From assembly GCA_011322445.1 (NCBI GenBank), contig DRMV01000027.1, forward strand, positions 1 through 40,373: 40,373 bases of DNA, given 5' to 3'. Position 1 is the stretch's first letter, and the number at the start of each line of letters is the position of its first letter. Made by a program: the position numbers and the translations under genes. Below are positions 16,515 through 25,199 of this stretch, in pieces. Origin of the DNA: Chloroflexota bacterium (GTDB taxonomy: Bacteria; Chloroflexota; Anaerolineae; Anaerolineales; DRMV01). The notes below the pieces were generated by a model. That model saw nothing but the letters and a program-made list of their open reading frames with translations. It searched no databases and had not been told where the DNA came from.

Positions 16515-16743
16515 GCGTGCCGCGCGGAGATTGCAAAGCAACCGCAGCCAAAATGCACATCCCCTGGCGTTAGCCGCTATTCAGGCTAAGCACCGATCCA
16601 AAATCCCTGAGCAATGTGTCTCTGCGGGGCAGGCGGGAAGCCATCTGCCTCGCGTGACGTTGCTCGGCCCCACGCTTGCCAAGATGTGCTAAACTAAGAA
16701 CGGTTTGACTTCCACCCTGCTTTCTCTGCGAAAGGAGCAACCC

Positions 16744-16956
16744 ATGGACGAAAAAGAAAAACTCCTCAACCTGATGCGCTTTTGGCTGTTCGGCACGTCC
16801 GTAATCGTCTTCGCCGCCGTGACGGCCTACATCGGCATCTTCAGCAACCGCAACTGGTGGCTGGCAATCAAAGCCGGTTTCCCCATCTGGGGGCTGAGCG
16901 CCGTGTTGGCCGTGATCTGGTATTACCTCTACAAGTGGTACCTTTCCCGCAAATAG
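16744..16956 (+). CDS. 70-residue two-helix membrane protein, function unknown
   Basis: A small protein with two membrane helices (about 12-33 and 42-65) joined by a short loop containing NRNWW, and a basic C-terminus. AAAGGAG at 16731-16737 is six bases before this ATG, which is preferred over an upstream in-frame start. It lies 229 bases after proC, and no gene is seen in the gap. A strong terminator follows. No family is recognised. Confidence 0.75.
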   Translation: MDEKEKLLNLMRFWLFGTSVIVFAAVTAYIGIFSNRNWWLAIKAGFPIWGLSAVLAVIWYYLYKWYLSRK

Positions 16957-16974
16957 GGCGCTTCCCAAAACGAG

Positions 16975-17012
16975 ACCGGCCTGCCTCAATCCAGGGCAGG
17001 CCGGTTGCTTTT
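16975..17012. terminator. bidirectional intrinsic terminator
   Basis: The arms 16975-16985 and 16995-17005 pair perfectly over 11 bp, with a 9-nt loop, followed by TTGCTTTT; AAAA lies upstream of the left arm. It separates the small membrane-protein gene from the convergent acyl-CoA dehydrogenase gene. Confidence 0.85.
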
Positions 17013-17056
17013 GCGAAAGCCGCGCGAAGCGCGCTGCAATCTCAACAAAGGGGCGC

Positions 17057-18223
17057 TCAGAAGAGCGGCGCCATGGTGCTCAACACCCGCCGGGCAATCA
17101 CCAGGCGCTGAATTTCGCTGGTGCCTTCCCCAATGGTCATCAAGCGGGTGTCACGATACATCCGCTCGACAGGGTATTCCCGGCTGTAACCGTAGCCACC
17201 GTGAATCTGGATGGCGTTGCGGGTGACGCGCTCGGCCATTTCCGAGGCAAAGAGTTTGGCCATAGCCGCCGCGTGGGTAAAAGGCTTGCCCTGGGCTTTG
17301 AGCCAGGCAGCGTGATACACCATCAGGCGAGCGGCGTGGATTTCGGTAGCCATGTCGGCCAGCATAAACTGGATGGCCTGACGGGCGGCCAGGGGCTTTC
17401 CAAAAGCCATCCGCTGCTGGGCATACGCGACGGCTTCCTCGAAGGCGGCCTGGGCGATACCCAACGCCAGCGCGCCGATGCTGATACGCCCACCATCCAA
17501 CACCTGCAGCGTCTGATACATTCCCTGGCCAACATCGCCCAACAGGTTTTCGCGCGGCACCCGGACGTTTTCGTAAGTAATGGCATGGCTATGCGTGGTG
17601 CCCAGCCCCATCTTCTTCTCCGGCGGGCCCACGTGCAGCCCAGGGGTGTTGGTGGGCACCACAATCAGGCTGAGGCTGTGGCTGCTACGCTCAGGCGAAG
17701 TGCGCACCAAAGTCACGATGTAATCGGCGTCGCCTGAGTTGGTAATCCACATCTTGCTGCCGTTGATCACCCAGTGGTCACCCTCCAGTTCGGCGCGGGT
17801 TTTGACGCCTTTGAGGTCGGAACCCGCGTCGGGCTCGGTCAGGGCCAGGGCAGCGAGGCGCCCCGGCTGGCCGCTAACCACTCGCGGCAAAAAGCGCTTT
17901 TTCTGTTCTTCGTTGCCAAACATGACAATCGGCATGCATCCCAAACCGTTGTGCGCCGCGACCACCAACGCCGTACCGCCATCGCCCCAGCCGAGTTCTT
18001 CAATGGCAATGGCAAAAGCCAAAGGGTCCACCGCGCTGCCGCCGTAGGCTTCCGGCACGCTCATCCCCATCAGGCCAAGTTGCTCACCGCCCTTCTGCAA
18101 AGCGGGCCACATGGTTTCTTCCCGCTCGTTGTATTCGGCTGCCAGTGGCTTGATTTCCCTGGCGACGAAGTTGTGCACGGCATCGCGCCACATTTTCAAT
18201 TCGGGGGAAAGGGCAAAATCCAT
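17057..18223 (-). CDS. acyl-CoA dehydrogenase
   Basis: A 388-residue FAD enzyme that introduces the alpha-beta double bond into acyl-CoA thioesters. It has the usual N-terminal helical, middle beta and C-terminal helical domains. Motifs seen are ALTEPDAGSD (127-136), WITNSGDAD for flavin binding, and the C-terminal GEGTSEIQR with the probable catalytic base Glu366. AGGAGG at 18229-18234 sets the start. The substrate chain length cannot be told from sequence; the length and motifs fit short/branched-chain or butyryl-CoA types. It follows a thioesterase gene but is separated from it by a strong terminator. Confidence 0.93.
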   Translation of the reverse strand: MDFALSPELKMWRDAVHNFVAREIKPLAAEYNEREETMWPALQKGGEQLGLMGMSVPEAYGGSAVDPLAFAIAIEELGWGDGGTALVVAAHNGLGCMPIVMFGNEEQKKRFLPRVVSGQPGRLAALALTEPDAGSDLKGVKTRAELEGDHWVINGSKMWITNSGDADYIVTLVRTSPERSSHSLSLIVVPTNTPGLHVGPPEKKMGLGTTHSHAITYENVRVPRENLLGDVGQGMYQTLQVLDGGRISIGALALGIAQAAFEEAVAYAQQRMAFGKPLAARQAIQFMLADMATEIHAARLMVYHAAWLKAQGKPFTHAAAMAKLFASEMAERVTRNAIQIHGGYGYSREYPVERMYRDTRLMTIGEGTSEIQRLVIARRVLSTMAPLF

Positions 18224-18257
18224 GGTGTCCTCCTGTGCTGGTCGGGTATGGAGAAAC

Positions 18258-18279
18258 AAAAAACGCGCCTTGCGGCGCG
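18258..18279 (-). terminator. intrinsic terminator after the thioesterase gene
   Basis: On the minus strand a stem CGCGCC/GGCGCG with a GCAA tetraloop (18264-18279) is followed by six T residues (18258-18263). It begins five bases after the thioesterase stop codon. Confidence 0.85.
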
Positions 18280-18283
18280 CGAG

Positions 18284-18784
18284 TTACGATTGGGGTGGCG
18301 TGGGAAGGTCGGTCGGCACCATGTGTTCGGGCATTCTCACAAGCACGGCCTCGCCGGTGACGCAGGCTTCGCCGTCGGCGTACACAGTAGTTTCGACGAC
18401 CACTTTGCGGGGCTTGACTTCTTTGATGCGACCCCGGGCTTCTAACGTCACACCCAGCGGCGTGGGTTTGAGATAATTGACGTGCAATGCCGCCGTCACA
18501 AAGCGCGGCACCGGGGCGCCGTCGCCGGGCTCATGGCCCTCGGCGCGATACGCAGCGAGGGCCGCGCTGCCCGTGCTGTGGCAATCAATGAGCGAAGCCA
18601 GCAAACCACCATACACAAACCCGGGAATAGCAATGTGATACGGTTCAGGCGTGAAACGGGTTACCGTTTCGTCGCCATCCCAGGCCGTCTGGAAATGGTG
18701 GCCGTGGGCATTGTAACGCCCGCAGCCGTAGCACCAGGCCAGATCGTCGGGGTAATAATCCTGAATAAACGGAGAAGCGGCCAT
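18284..18784 (-). CDS. PaaI-type hotdog-fold thioesterase
   Basis: A 166-residue protein with a single hotdog domain of the PaaI/YbgC-like thioesterase group, which hydrolyses acyl-CoA esters. The core helix segment GFVYGGLLASLIDCHST holds the acidic residue (Asp) usual for catalysis. The N-terminus has a short CYGCG motif that could bind metal or be structural. The ATG at 18784 has GAGG five bases upstream; a GTG two codons earlier is less likely. The neighbouring acyl-CoA dehydrogenase suggests joint acyl-CoA turnover. Confidence 0.85.
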   Translation of the reverse strand: MAASPFIQDYYPDDLAWCYGCGRYNAHGHHFQTAWDGDETVTRFTPEPYHIAIPGFVYGGLLASLIDCHSTGSAALAAYRAEGHEPGDGAPVPRFVTAALHVNYLKPTPLGVTLEARGRIKEVKPRKVVVETTVYADGEACVTGEAVLVRMPEHMVPTDLPTPPQS

Positions 18785-18879
18785 AAACACCTCGGCAAAA
18801 GTGAGATGAAATGCAAGGGTGTTTCTATTCTATCCCAGGGTGCGCGAAAAGAGGGGCAGGAAGAGGCCCTCGGGGCCGA

Positions 18880-18918
18880 TAAAATACGCCCCTGGACCCT
18901 TACCGGGCACCAGGGGCG
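18880..18918 (-). terminator. intrinsic terminator after the minus-strand ClC gene
   Basis: The arms 18887-18895 and 18910-18918 pair perfectly over 9 bp, with a small inner CCC/GGG stem, and the minus strand then reads TATTTTA. It lies 34 bases after the ClC stop codon. Confidence 0.7.
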
Positions 18919-18951
18919 GCAGGTCAATTCCAGCATGTCGCGCAATAAGCC

Positions 18952-21084
18952 TCAGGAGGCCTGTTCCTGTTCCTCTTCCTCCTGTTCCTGCGGCGGCGTG
19001 TTGATCGCTTCCCAAAAGCGTTCCAATGCCTCCACGTCGCCTTCCCGCGCCAACAGCGTGAGAATGTCGCCGCTCTGCAAGCGAGTATCGCCGTGGGGCA
19101 AGACGGTTTCCCCACCCCGATCGATGTGGATGAGGAGGAACGTTTCCGGCAGATGCACTTCGGCCAACGTTTTGCCCACCAGGGGCGAATCGGGAGGCAC
19201 GACAAATCGCGCCTCTGCCGTGCCCGGAGGCACCCCAGGGAGTTCCCCCACAGCAAAGCCGCGCCGTACCATGCCAAGTTCGTACGCGTGCACGATGTCA
19301 TTGCGGCGAATGACGCCCAGCAGTTTGCGCGGGTTCTTGCGGTCCACCACGGGCAAGCGTGAAATGTCGCGCGGGGCCATTCGCTGGGCCACATCGCGCA
19401 GGGTTTCGTCCGGGTAAGCCACCACCACCGACCGCACGGCAATATCGCGCACTTTCAAATTGGGGTCGTTGCCCCGACGGCCTTCAATGGCGCGGCGGTA
19501 ATCGGCCAGTGAGACAATGCCCCACAGGTTACCATGCTCATCCACCACCGGGAAGCCATGGCTGTTGGTCTGCAAAAACAGGCCGCCCAGGCTGGCCGCC
19601 GGGATGTCGGGCGACACGGTAACCGGGTTGGAATCCATGACCTCCGCCACTTTGACCGAGGCCAGCACATCCATATCGCGTCCGCGGAAAAGGCGAATGC
19701 CCCGCCGCACGAGTTTGAGCGTGTAAATGGATTCCGGCTCCATGCGCTCAGCGACCACCACGCTCACCACCACAGCGGCCATGAGGGGGAGCAAAATGCG
19801 GTAATCGTCGGTAAGTTCAAAGACGATCATAATCGCCGTGAGCGGCGCACGGGCCGCGGCGGCAAACACCGCTGCCATGCCCACGGTGGCGTAAGAGCCA
19901 GCCCCGGCAGCAATGGTGGGCAACGTTTTGTGCACCACCCACCCGAAAGTGCCGCCGGTCATTGCCCCCATGAACAGGGCAGGTGCAAACACACCGCCCG
20001 AATTGCCCGCCCCCAGCGTCAACGAAGTCGCCGCCAGTTTGAGCACCACCAACACCACCATCAAAGTCAGCGAGAGGTTGCCCAGCAAAGCATCTTCAAT
20101 GACGGGGAAACCGGAACCAAACACATGGGGCAACCCCTGGTGCAGCGGCACCCCCAGACGTAATTCGTCGGCAGGCACGAAGCCCAACCCCAAAATCTGG
20201 GGGTAAAGGTAGCCCATCGTGCCGAGCAACAAACCGCCCACCGCCGGTTTGAGCCAGGCGGGGAAATCCCAGTTATCGAACAGGTCTTCGGTGAAATAGA
20301 GCGCCCGAATGAACGCCACACCGATGAGCGCCCCCAACACGCCGAGCAACAGGTAAATCAAAATTTCCCAGCCGCTGCGGGTGGCATAGAAAGGAATGCC
20401 AAAAGCAGGGCGGTCGCCCAAAATGCTGCGGGCAATGGTGCTGGCCGTCACCGCCGAAAGCACCACGCTGCTCAAGTCGCGCAGGGTCAGTTCGCCCAAA
20501 ATGACTTCAATGGCAAACAACACGCCCGCGATGGGAGCATTGAAAGTAGCGGCAATCCCCGCTGCCGCCCCTGCCGCGACCAGGTTGCGTGTGCGGCTTT
20601 CCGAAAGGCGGAACCACTGCGCCAACGTCGAGCCGAAAGCCGCGCCTACCTGCACAATCGGCCCTTCACGCCCTGCCGAGCCGCCCGAGCCAATGCAGGC
20701 TGCCGAGGCGGCCACCTTGGCAACCACCACCCGCGGGCGGATGCGCGCGCCCTTCAGCGCAATCGCTTCCATCACCTCCGGCACGCCGTGGCCTTTGGCT
20801 TCGGGCGAAAAAAAGGCAATAATCGGCCCGGCAACCAGGCCCCCAATCACCGGGGCAATGATGTACCAGCCGCGCCCCAAATCGGGCCACACTTTGGGCA
20901 AGTGAAAGAAAAGAAGCCGCTCTACCCACGAGATCAACTCAATGAAGAACACGGCTCCTACAGCAGTTCCCGCGCCAATGAGCGCAGCCAACAGTAACCA
21001 GGCTATCATGCCCGAAGCGTGCACCCGATCGAGCACACGCTCCCACACCATCTGGCGAGCGAACGATGAAGGGGTTTCCTGCAA
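18952..21084 (-). CDS. ClC-family chloride channel/transporter with two CBS domains and RCK_C domain, TTG start
   Basis: A 710-residue membrane protein. Residues about 25-450 are the ClC pore, with GSGGSAGREGP (132-142; gating Glu140) and GGVFAP (363-368). Two CBS domains follow (about 478-535 and 545-603), which in other proteins bind adenine nucleotides. An RCK_C/TrkA-C domain comes next (about 622-690), then a Glu/Gln-rich tail. At the position of the internal proton glutamate of E. coli ClC (Glu203) there is Val194, as in animal channel-type ClCs, so uncoupled chloride conduction is possible but not certain. The start is a TTG with GAGGAG six bases upstream (21091-21096). It is divergent from a paralogue of the same architecture. 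Confidence 0.92.
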   Translation of the reverse strand: MQETPSSFARQMVWERVLDRVHASGMIAWLLLAALIGAGTAVGAVFFIELISWVERLLFFHLPKVWPDLGRGWYIIAPVIGGLVAGPIIAFFSPEAKGHGVPEVMEAIALKGARIRPRVVVAKVAASAACIGSGGSAGREGPIVQVGAAFGSTLAQWFRLSESRTRNLVAAGAAAGIAATFNAPIAGVLFAIEVILGELTLRDLSSVVLSAVTASTIARSILGDRPAFGIPFYATRSGWEILIYLLLGVLGALIGVAFIRALYFTEDLFDNWDFPAWLKPAVGGLLLGTMGYLYPQILGLGFVPADELRLGVPLHQGLPHVFGSGFPVIEDALLGNLSLTLMVVLVVLKLAATSLTLGAGNSGGVFAPALFMGAMTGGTFGWVVHKTLPTIAAGAGSYATVGMAAVFAAAARAPLTAIMIVFELTDDYRILLPLMAAVVVSVVVAERMEPESIYTLKLVRRGIRLFRGRDMDVLASVKVAEVMDSNPVTVSPDIPAASLGGLFLQTNSHGFPVVDEHGNLWGIVSLADYRRAIEGRRGNDPNLKVRDIAVRSVVVAYPDETLRDVAQRMAPRDISRLPVVDRKNPRKLLGVIRRNDIVHAYELGMVRRGFAVGELPGVPPGTAEARFVVPPDSPLVGKTLAEVHLPETFLLIHIDRGGETVLPHGDTRLQSGDILTLLAREGDVEALERFWEAINTPPQEQEEEEQEQAS

Positions 21085-21177
21085 AATGCACTCCTCGAAG
21101 CAAAATTCCAGGGGAACGTCTCACGCCCCACCTCTGGCCGAGCACAAAGCAGACCGACTGCAGACAAACCGAAATCC

Positions 21178-21183
21178 ATTATA
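21178..21183 (-). promoter_or_regulatory. -10 box of the minus-strand ClC gene
   Basis: A perfect TATAAT on the minus strand, about 94 bases before the TTG start. Its expected -35 region overlaps the -10 of the divergent ClC gene. Confidence 0.6.
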
Positions 21184-21206
21184 CAACGATTTATGTCCAA
21201 AGGCGG

Positions 21207-21212
21207 TATAAT
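21207..21212 (+). promoter_or_regulatory. -10 box of the plus-strand ClC gene
   Basis: A perfect TATAAT about 46 bases before the chosen GTG start. Only 23 bases separate it from the opposing TATAAT, so polymerase cannot occupy both promoters at once. Confidence 0.6.
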
Positions 21213-21258
21213 CTAATCGCATTCTTTTCCATCCTTTTCCCTGGTGAGGCGAAGCATC

Positions 21259-23271
21259 GTGGTTTCCAAAGTCAAACAGTGGCGAGATTTCTGGACCCTT
21301 CCCTCTTCTTACAGCGATCTCATGCAGGCGCTGGGAGCAACGATCATCGGCTTGCTCAGCGCCGCGGGCGTCCTTCTCTTTAAACAAACCATTCGCTGGA
21401 TCCACACCCTGCTTTGGGAAGACGGGGCCGGCCTGCTGGTGCCGCACACTGGCCGCTGGGTGTTGCTACTGGTGCCAGCCGTAGGCGGTTTGGCTGTTGG
21501 GCTGATTCGCATGTGGTGGCTGAGTGAAGAACGCCATCACGGTGTGGCCTCGGTGATGGAAGCCGTCGCGCTGGCAGGCGGCCGCCTGCGCTACAAAGAA
21601 ACGCCCCTCAAAGTGCTGGTTTCGGCCATTTCGTTGGGCAGTGGTGCGTCGGTTGGGCCGGAAGACCCCAGCGTGCAAATTGGCGCCAGCATTGGCTCCT
21701 TTTTCGGGCAAAAGTTCCACATGTCTGACCAGCGCACACGGGTGTTTGTGGGCGCAGGCGTCGCCGCGGGCATCGCAACGGCCTTCAACGCCCCCATTGC
21801 GGGCGTATTTTTTGCGGTAGAAATCATCTCGGGTGATTTCTTCATCTCGTCTTTCGGCATGATCGTGCTCAGCGCCGTGATGGCCGCCGTGCTCACCCGC
21901 GCCCTGGTCGGTCCCCAACCCGCCTTCCCCATCCCGCTCTACACCTACCACGGGCCAATGGATCTGCCCTTCTACCTCGGCCTGGGGCTTCTGGCTGCCC
22001 CGGTGGCTTTACTCTACATCCAGGCCATTTACTGGACGCATGACTTTTTCCATCGCCTCAAACTCCCCAAATGGCTCTCGCCTGTGCTCATCGGCCTGCT
22101 CATTGGCGCTGTGGGGCTTTACTACCCCCAAATTCTGGGCGATAGTTACGAAGCCGTGGGAGATATTCTCAACGGGCGCGAGATGGTGTTAGGAACGTTG
22201 GTCATCCTGGTCTTCCTGAAAATCATCTTCACAGCGCTCAGCCTGGGAGCAGGCTTCATCGGCGGCGTGTTCGCCCCCTCACTTTTTCTCGGGGCAGCCT
22301 TGGGCGGCGCCTATGGCCTGGCGATGGAGCACCTCTTCCCCAGTTTGCACCTCGTGCCTTCGGCTTTCGCCCTCGTCGGCATGGCGGCGGTGCTTGCCGG
22401 CACGGTGCATGCGCCAGTGACGGCCATCATGCTTTTATTCGAGATGACCGACGATTACCACATCGTGCTCCCACTGATGTTCGCGGTCACCGTGAGCATT
22501 TTGGTAAGTCAATACTTCCAACCCGAATCGGTCTACTCGCTGGGGCTGGTGCGCGATGGGCTGCGGCTGCGACGCGGCCGCGATGTCGACGTGCTGGAAT
22601 CCATCAAAGTCAAAGAAGTGATGGAACCCCGGCCGGTCACCATTCGCGCCGACATGCCGCTGCTCACCGTGAGCGCCATGTTCGACCAGTTCCATACCCA
22701 CGGCCTGCCGGTGGTGGATGACGAAGGCCGCCTCATCGGCATCATCACGTTGCAAGACCTGCAACGCGCCCTGGCCGAAGACCCAGAGAACCCTCAGCGC
22801 ACGGCAGGCGAAGTCTGTCGCAAGCGGTTGGTGGTGGTTTACCCCGAAGAGAGCATCAAAGACGCCTTACACAAGATGAGTGTGCACGAAATCGGCCGCC
22901 TGCCGGTGGTCGACCCGGCTCACCCCGACCGCCTGCTGGGCTGGATCAACAGGGCTTCCATCATCCGCGCCTACGAACTCGCCCTTGCCCGCCGGGCTTC
23001 CCTGGAACACCGCGGCGAACAAATGCGGCTGGAAGCCATCACCGAAGCGCCCGTGCTGGAAATGACCGTTGTGGAAGACGCGCCGGTGGCGGGCAAAACG
23101 GTGGCCGAAGTGCCCTGGCCGGAAGGCGCGGTGTTGGTGCGTGTTCAGCGAGGGCATCAGTTGCTCATCCCGCACGGCGATACGCTGTTGCTGCCCAACG
23201 ATCGGCTGACCTTCGTCGCCGAGCCCGGCGCCGTGGCGCCGCTGCGCTCGCTGGTGGAGAACAAGGCCTGA
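21259..23271 (+). CDS. ClC-family chloride channel/transporter with two CBS domains and RCK_C domain (second copy)
   Basis: A 670-residue paralogue of the divergent ClC protein with the same order: ClC pore, two CBS domains, RCK_C domain. The selectivity-filter motif is altered to GSGASVGPEDP (gating Glu135 kept; the usual Arg and Gly on either side are Pro and Asp). GGVFAPSLF is present. The internal proton-glutamate position is Ile189. The start is uncertain: the GTG at 21259 has GAGG nine bases upstream, while an in-frame GTG at 21244 would add five residues but has no ribosome-binding site. The two copies differ widely in sequence, so this is an old duplication and they probably have different roles. 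Confidence 0.91.
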   Translation: MVSKVKQWRDFWTLPSSYSDLMQALGATIIGLLSAAGVLLFKQTIRWIHTLLWEDGAGLLVPHTGRWVLLLVPAVGGLAVGLIRMWWLSEERHHGVASVMEAVALAGGRLRYKETPLKVLVSAISLGSGASVGPEDPSVQIGASIGSFFGQKFHMSDQRTRVFVGAGVAAGIATAFNAPIAGVFFAVEIISGDFFISSFGMIVLSAVMAAVLTRALVGPQPAFPIPLYTYHGPMDLPFYLGLGLLAAPVALLYIQAIYWTHDFFHRLKLPKWLSPVLIGLLIGAVGLYYPQILGDSYEAVGDILNGREMVLGTLVILVFLKIIFTALSLGAGFIGGVFAPSLFLGAALGGAYGLAMEHLFPSLHLVPSAFALVGMAAVLAGTVHAPVTAIMLLFEMTDDYHIVLPLMFAVTVSILVSQYFQPESVYSLGLVRDGLRLRRGRDVDVLESIKVKEVMEPRPVTIRADMPLLTVSAMFDQFHTHGLPVVDDEGRLIGIITLQDLQRALAEDPENPQRTAGEVCRKRLVVVYPEESIKDALHKMSVHEIGRLPVVDPAHPDRLLGWINRASIIRAYELALARRASLEHRGEQMRLEAITEAPVLEMTVVEDAPVAGKTVAEVPWPEGAVLVRVQRGHQLLIPHGDTLLLPNDRLTFVAEPGAVAPLRSLVENKA

Positions 23272-23299
23272 ACGCCAGCCACCCCGCCGCAGCCAAAAC

Positions 23300-23329
23300 C
23301 TGTCATCTTTCCAAAAGATGTAATACAAT
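23300..23329 (+). promoter_or_regulatory. possible promoter of the recombinase-like gene
   Basis: CTGTCA (23300-23305) and TACAAT (23324-23329) are 18 bases apart. A small hairpin (23304-23309 with 23315-23320) lies in the spacer and could be an operator. The match is moderate. Confidence 0.4.
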
Positions 23330-23371
23330 AGCGCCGTTCTTGGCCATCCTGACACATCGAGAGAGTTTTCC

Positions 23372-24295
23372 ATGGAAACCTGGCTTCCCAACTTCGTCGA
23401 CGAAGTGCAACGGCTGCTTGGTTACAGTCCCACGACCGCGACGGCCTACGCAAGCGACATTCGCCGTTTTCTGGCCTACCTGGCCGAAGAGGGCAAAGAA
23501 GTGCCCCCCACCAGCCTGAGCGCCGACGATGTGGTGGGCTTCCTGGCCCACGAAGTGGCCGCGGGGCGCAGCCGCGCCACAGTCCAGCGCCGCACGGCTT
23601 CGCTGCGGGTGCTGGAGCGTTGCCTGCTGCTCACCCACCGCATTGAAAAACCTTTCATGCCCACCGAACTTTTGCTGGAAGAGACGCTCAGCCAAAGCCG
23701 CGCGCCGCGCCCCACAACCTGCCTGCGCACGGAAGACCTGCAACGCCTGTGGCAAACGCTGCTGACTTCCCCCAAACGGCAGGCCCTGCGCGACCTCGCG
23801 CTGATGGCTTTGCTGGTCGAATGGGGCTTCCCCGTCAGCGCCCTGCTGGAACTGCACCTGCAGCACCTAGACAAAGCCCAACACGCCCTCTGGCTGCCCA
23901 CGCCCTCGGGCACCATGCTTTCCTGGAAACTCGAAGGCGCTTTCGAGCCGTTGAAGCGCTACCTGGAACAGGGGCGCGATGGGCTTTCCCCCAAAGAGGG
24001 CGAAACCCATCTCTTCATCAGCCAACAAGGGAAACCGCTCTCTCGCCAGAGCGTGTGGCACAGCCTGCGCCGCTGGGGGCAAAAGGCCGGCCTGGAAACC
24101 CCGCTCACCCCGCGTGTGCTGCGCGCCACAGCAGCCCACCGGCTGCTTGCCCGTCAGGTGCCCCTGAAAACCATCGGCATGGCGCTGGGGCACACCAACC
24201 CCCTTTCAACAACCTTGCTGGTGCGTCGCCTGCAAACCTCCTGCGGCAACACCCCGCCTGCCGAATTGCCCACCCTCGACACCCCTGCTGAATAA
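23372..24295 (+). CDS. tyrosine recombinase-fold protein lacking catalytic residues
   Basis: A 307-residue protein that aligns along its length with XerC/XerD: an N-terminal SAM-like DNA-binding domain (about 1-105) and a C-terminal catalytic fold (about 115-290). Recognisable segments include LRDLALMALLVEWG, HLFISQQGKPLSRQSVWH and ALGHTNPLSTT. Active-site positions are mostly lost. Arg I (GLR in XerD) is Pro154, the box-II His (PHxLR) is Arg248, the nucleophile Tyr is Val284, and the hairpin Lys motif GKG is not recognisable. Only Arg251 and His274 remain. The frame is open and the composition matches its neighbours, so it is likely a retained DNA-binding protein rather than a decaying gene. 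Strand exchange activity is improbable. The ribosome-binding site is weak. Confidence 0.85.
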   Translation: METWLPNFVDEVQRLLGYSPTTATAYASDIRRFLAYLAEEGKEVPPTSLSADDVVGFLAHEVAAGRSRATVQRRTASLRVLERCLLLTHRIEKPFMPTELLLEETLSQSRAPRPTTCLRTEDLQRLWQTLLTSPKRQALRDLALMALLVEWGFPVSALLELHLQHLDKAQHALWLPTPSGTMLSWKLEGAFEPLKRYLEQGRDGLSPKEGETHLFISQQGKPLSRQSVWHSLRRWGQKAGLETPLTPRVLRATAAHRLLARQVPLKTIGMALGHTNPLSTTLLVRRLQTSCGNTPPAELPTLDTPAE

Positions 24296-24320
24296 TCATC
24301 TTTTCGCCACGAGGTTCCCC

Positions 24321-25169
24321 ATGCTTCAAAAACCCGACTACTTCTCACTGCAAGACATCGATGCCCTGGCCGACGTCATCCGCCGGCGGGCGCAAGGCTT
24401 TCAACCGCGTGTAGGGCTGATTTTAGGCTCCGGCCTGGGCGCGCTGGCCGAAGAGGCCGAAGCCGTCGCCGTCATTCCCACAGCCGAAATTCCCGACTGG
24501 CCGGTTTCCACCGTGCCGGGCCATGCCGGAAGGCTGGTGCTGGGCACGCTGGCTTCCCAACCGGTGTTGATTTTGCAAGGGCGGGTGCACTATTACGAAG
24601 GCTACACCATGGCGCAGGTCGGCCTGCCGGTGCGGGTGATGCAGCGCCTGGGCGTGGAAACGCTCATCGTCACCAACGCGGCGGGGGCTGTCAACCCCGA
24701 GTTCGTGCCGGGCGACCTGATGCTGATTACTGACCACCTCAACCTGATCGGCATGGCGGGGCTGAACCCCCTGCGCGGCCCCAACCTGGATGAACTCGGC
24801 CCCCGCTTCCCCGATATGAGCCAGGCTTACGATCGCGAACTGCAAGCCCTGGCGCGGCGGGTAGCCCATGAGGCCGGCATCTTGCTGCGGGAAGGCGTCT
24901 ACGCCTCGCTGGCCGGGCCTTCCTTTGAAACCCCCGCTGATTTGCGTTTCCTGCGCGGGGCCGGCGTGGACGCGGTGGGCATGTCCACCGTGCCAGAAGT
25001 CATCGTCGCCCGCCACGGCGGCACGCGGGTGCTCGGTATCTCGGGCATCAGCAACAAAGCCAACCTCGACGGCAGCACCATCACCACCCACGAAGAGGTG
25101 CTGGAAGCCGGACGCATCATCGTGCCCAAACTGCTGACGCTGCTGCGCGGCGTGCTGCAAGCGCTTTAA
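24321..25169 (+). CDS. punA: purine nucleoside phosphorylase, trimeric type
   Basis: A 282-residue enzyme that splits inosine or guanosine with phosphate to the free base and ribose-1-phosphate. Family motifs in order are LGSGLG (35-40), GHAGRL, GRVHYYEGY, TNAAGAVN, GPSFETP and GMSTVPEVIVARH, then ISNKA at the base-binding site. The pattern is that of the trimeric (PNP-I) group specific for 6-oxopurines. GAGG (24311-24314) is six bases before the ATG. It starts 25 bases after the recombinase-like gene and is followed by a membrane-protein gene. Confidence 0.94.
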   Translation: MLQKPDYFSLQDIDALADVIRRRAQGFQPRVGLILGSGLGALAEEAEAVAVIPTAEIPDWPVSTVPGHAGRLVLGTLASQPVLILQGRVHYYEGYTMAQVGLPVRVMQRLGVETLIVTNAAGAVNPEFVPGDLMLITDHLNLIGMAGLNPLRGPNLDELGPRFPDMSQAYDRELQALARRVAHEAGILLREGVYASLAGPSFETPADLRFLRGAGVDAVGMSTVPEVIVARHGGTRVLGISGISNKANLDGSTITTHEEVLEAGRIIVPKLLTLLRGVLQAL

Positions 25170-25199
25170 CGCCCCTTCCCCTCCCTTTACCGAGGCGTC

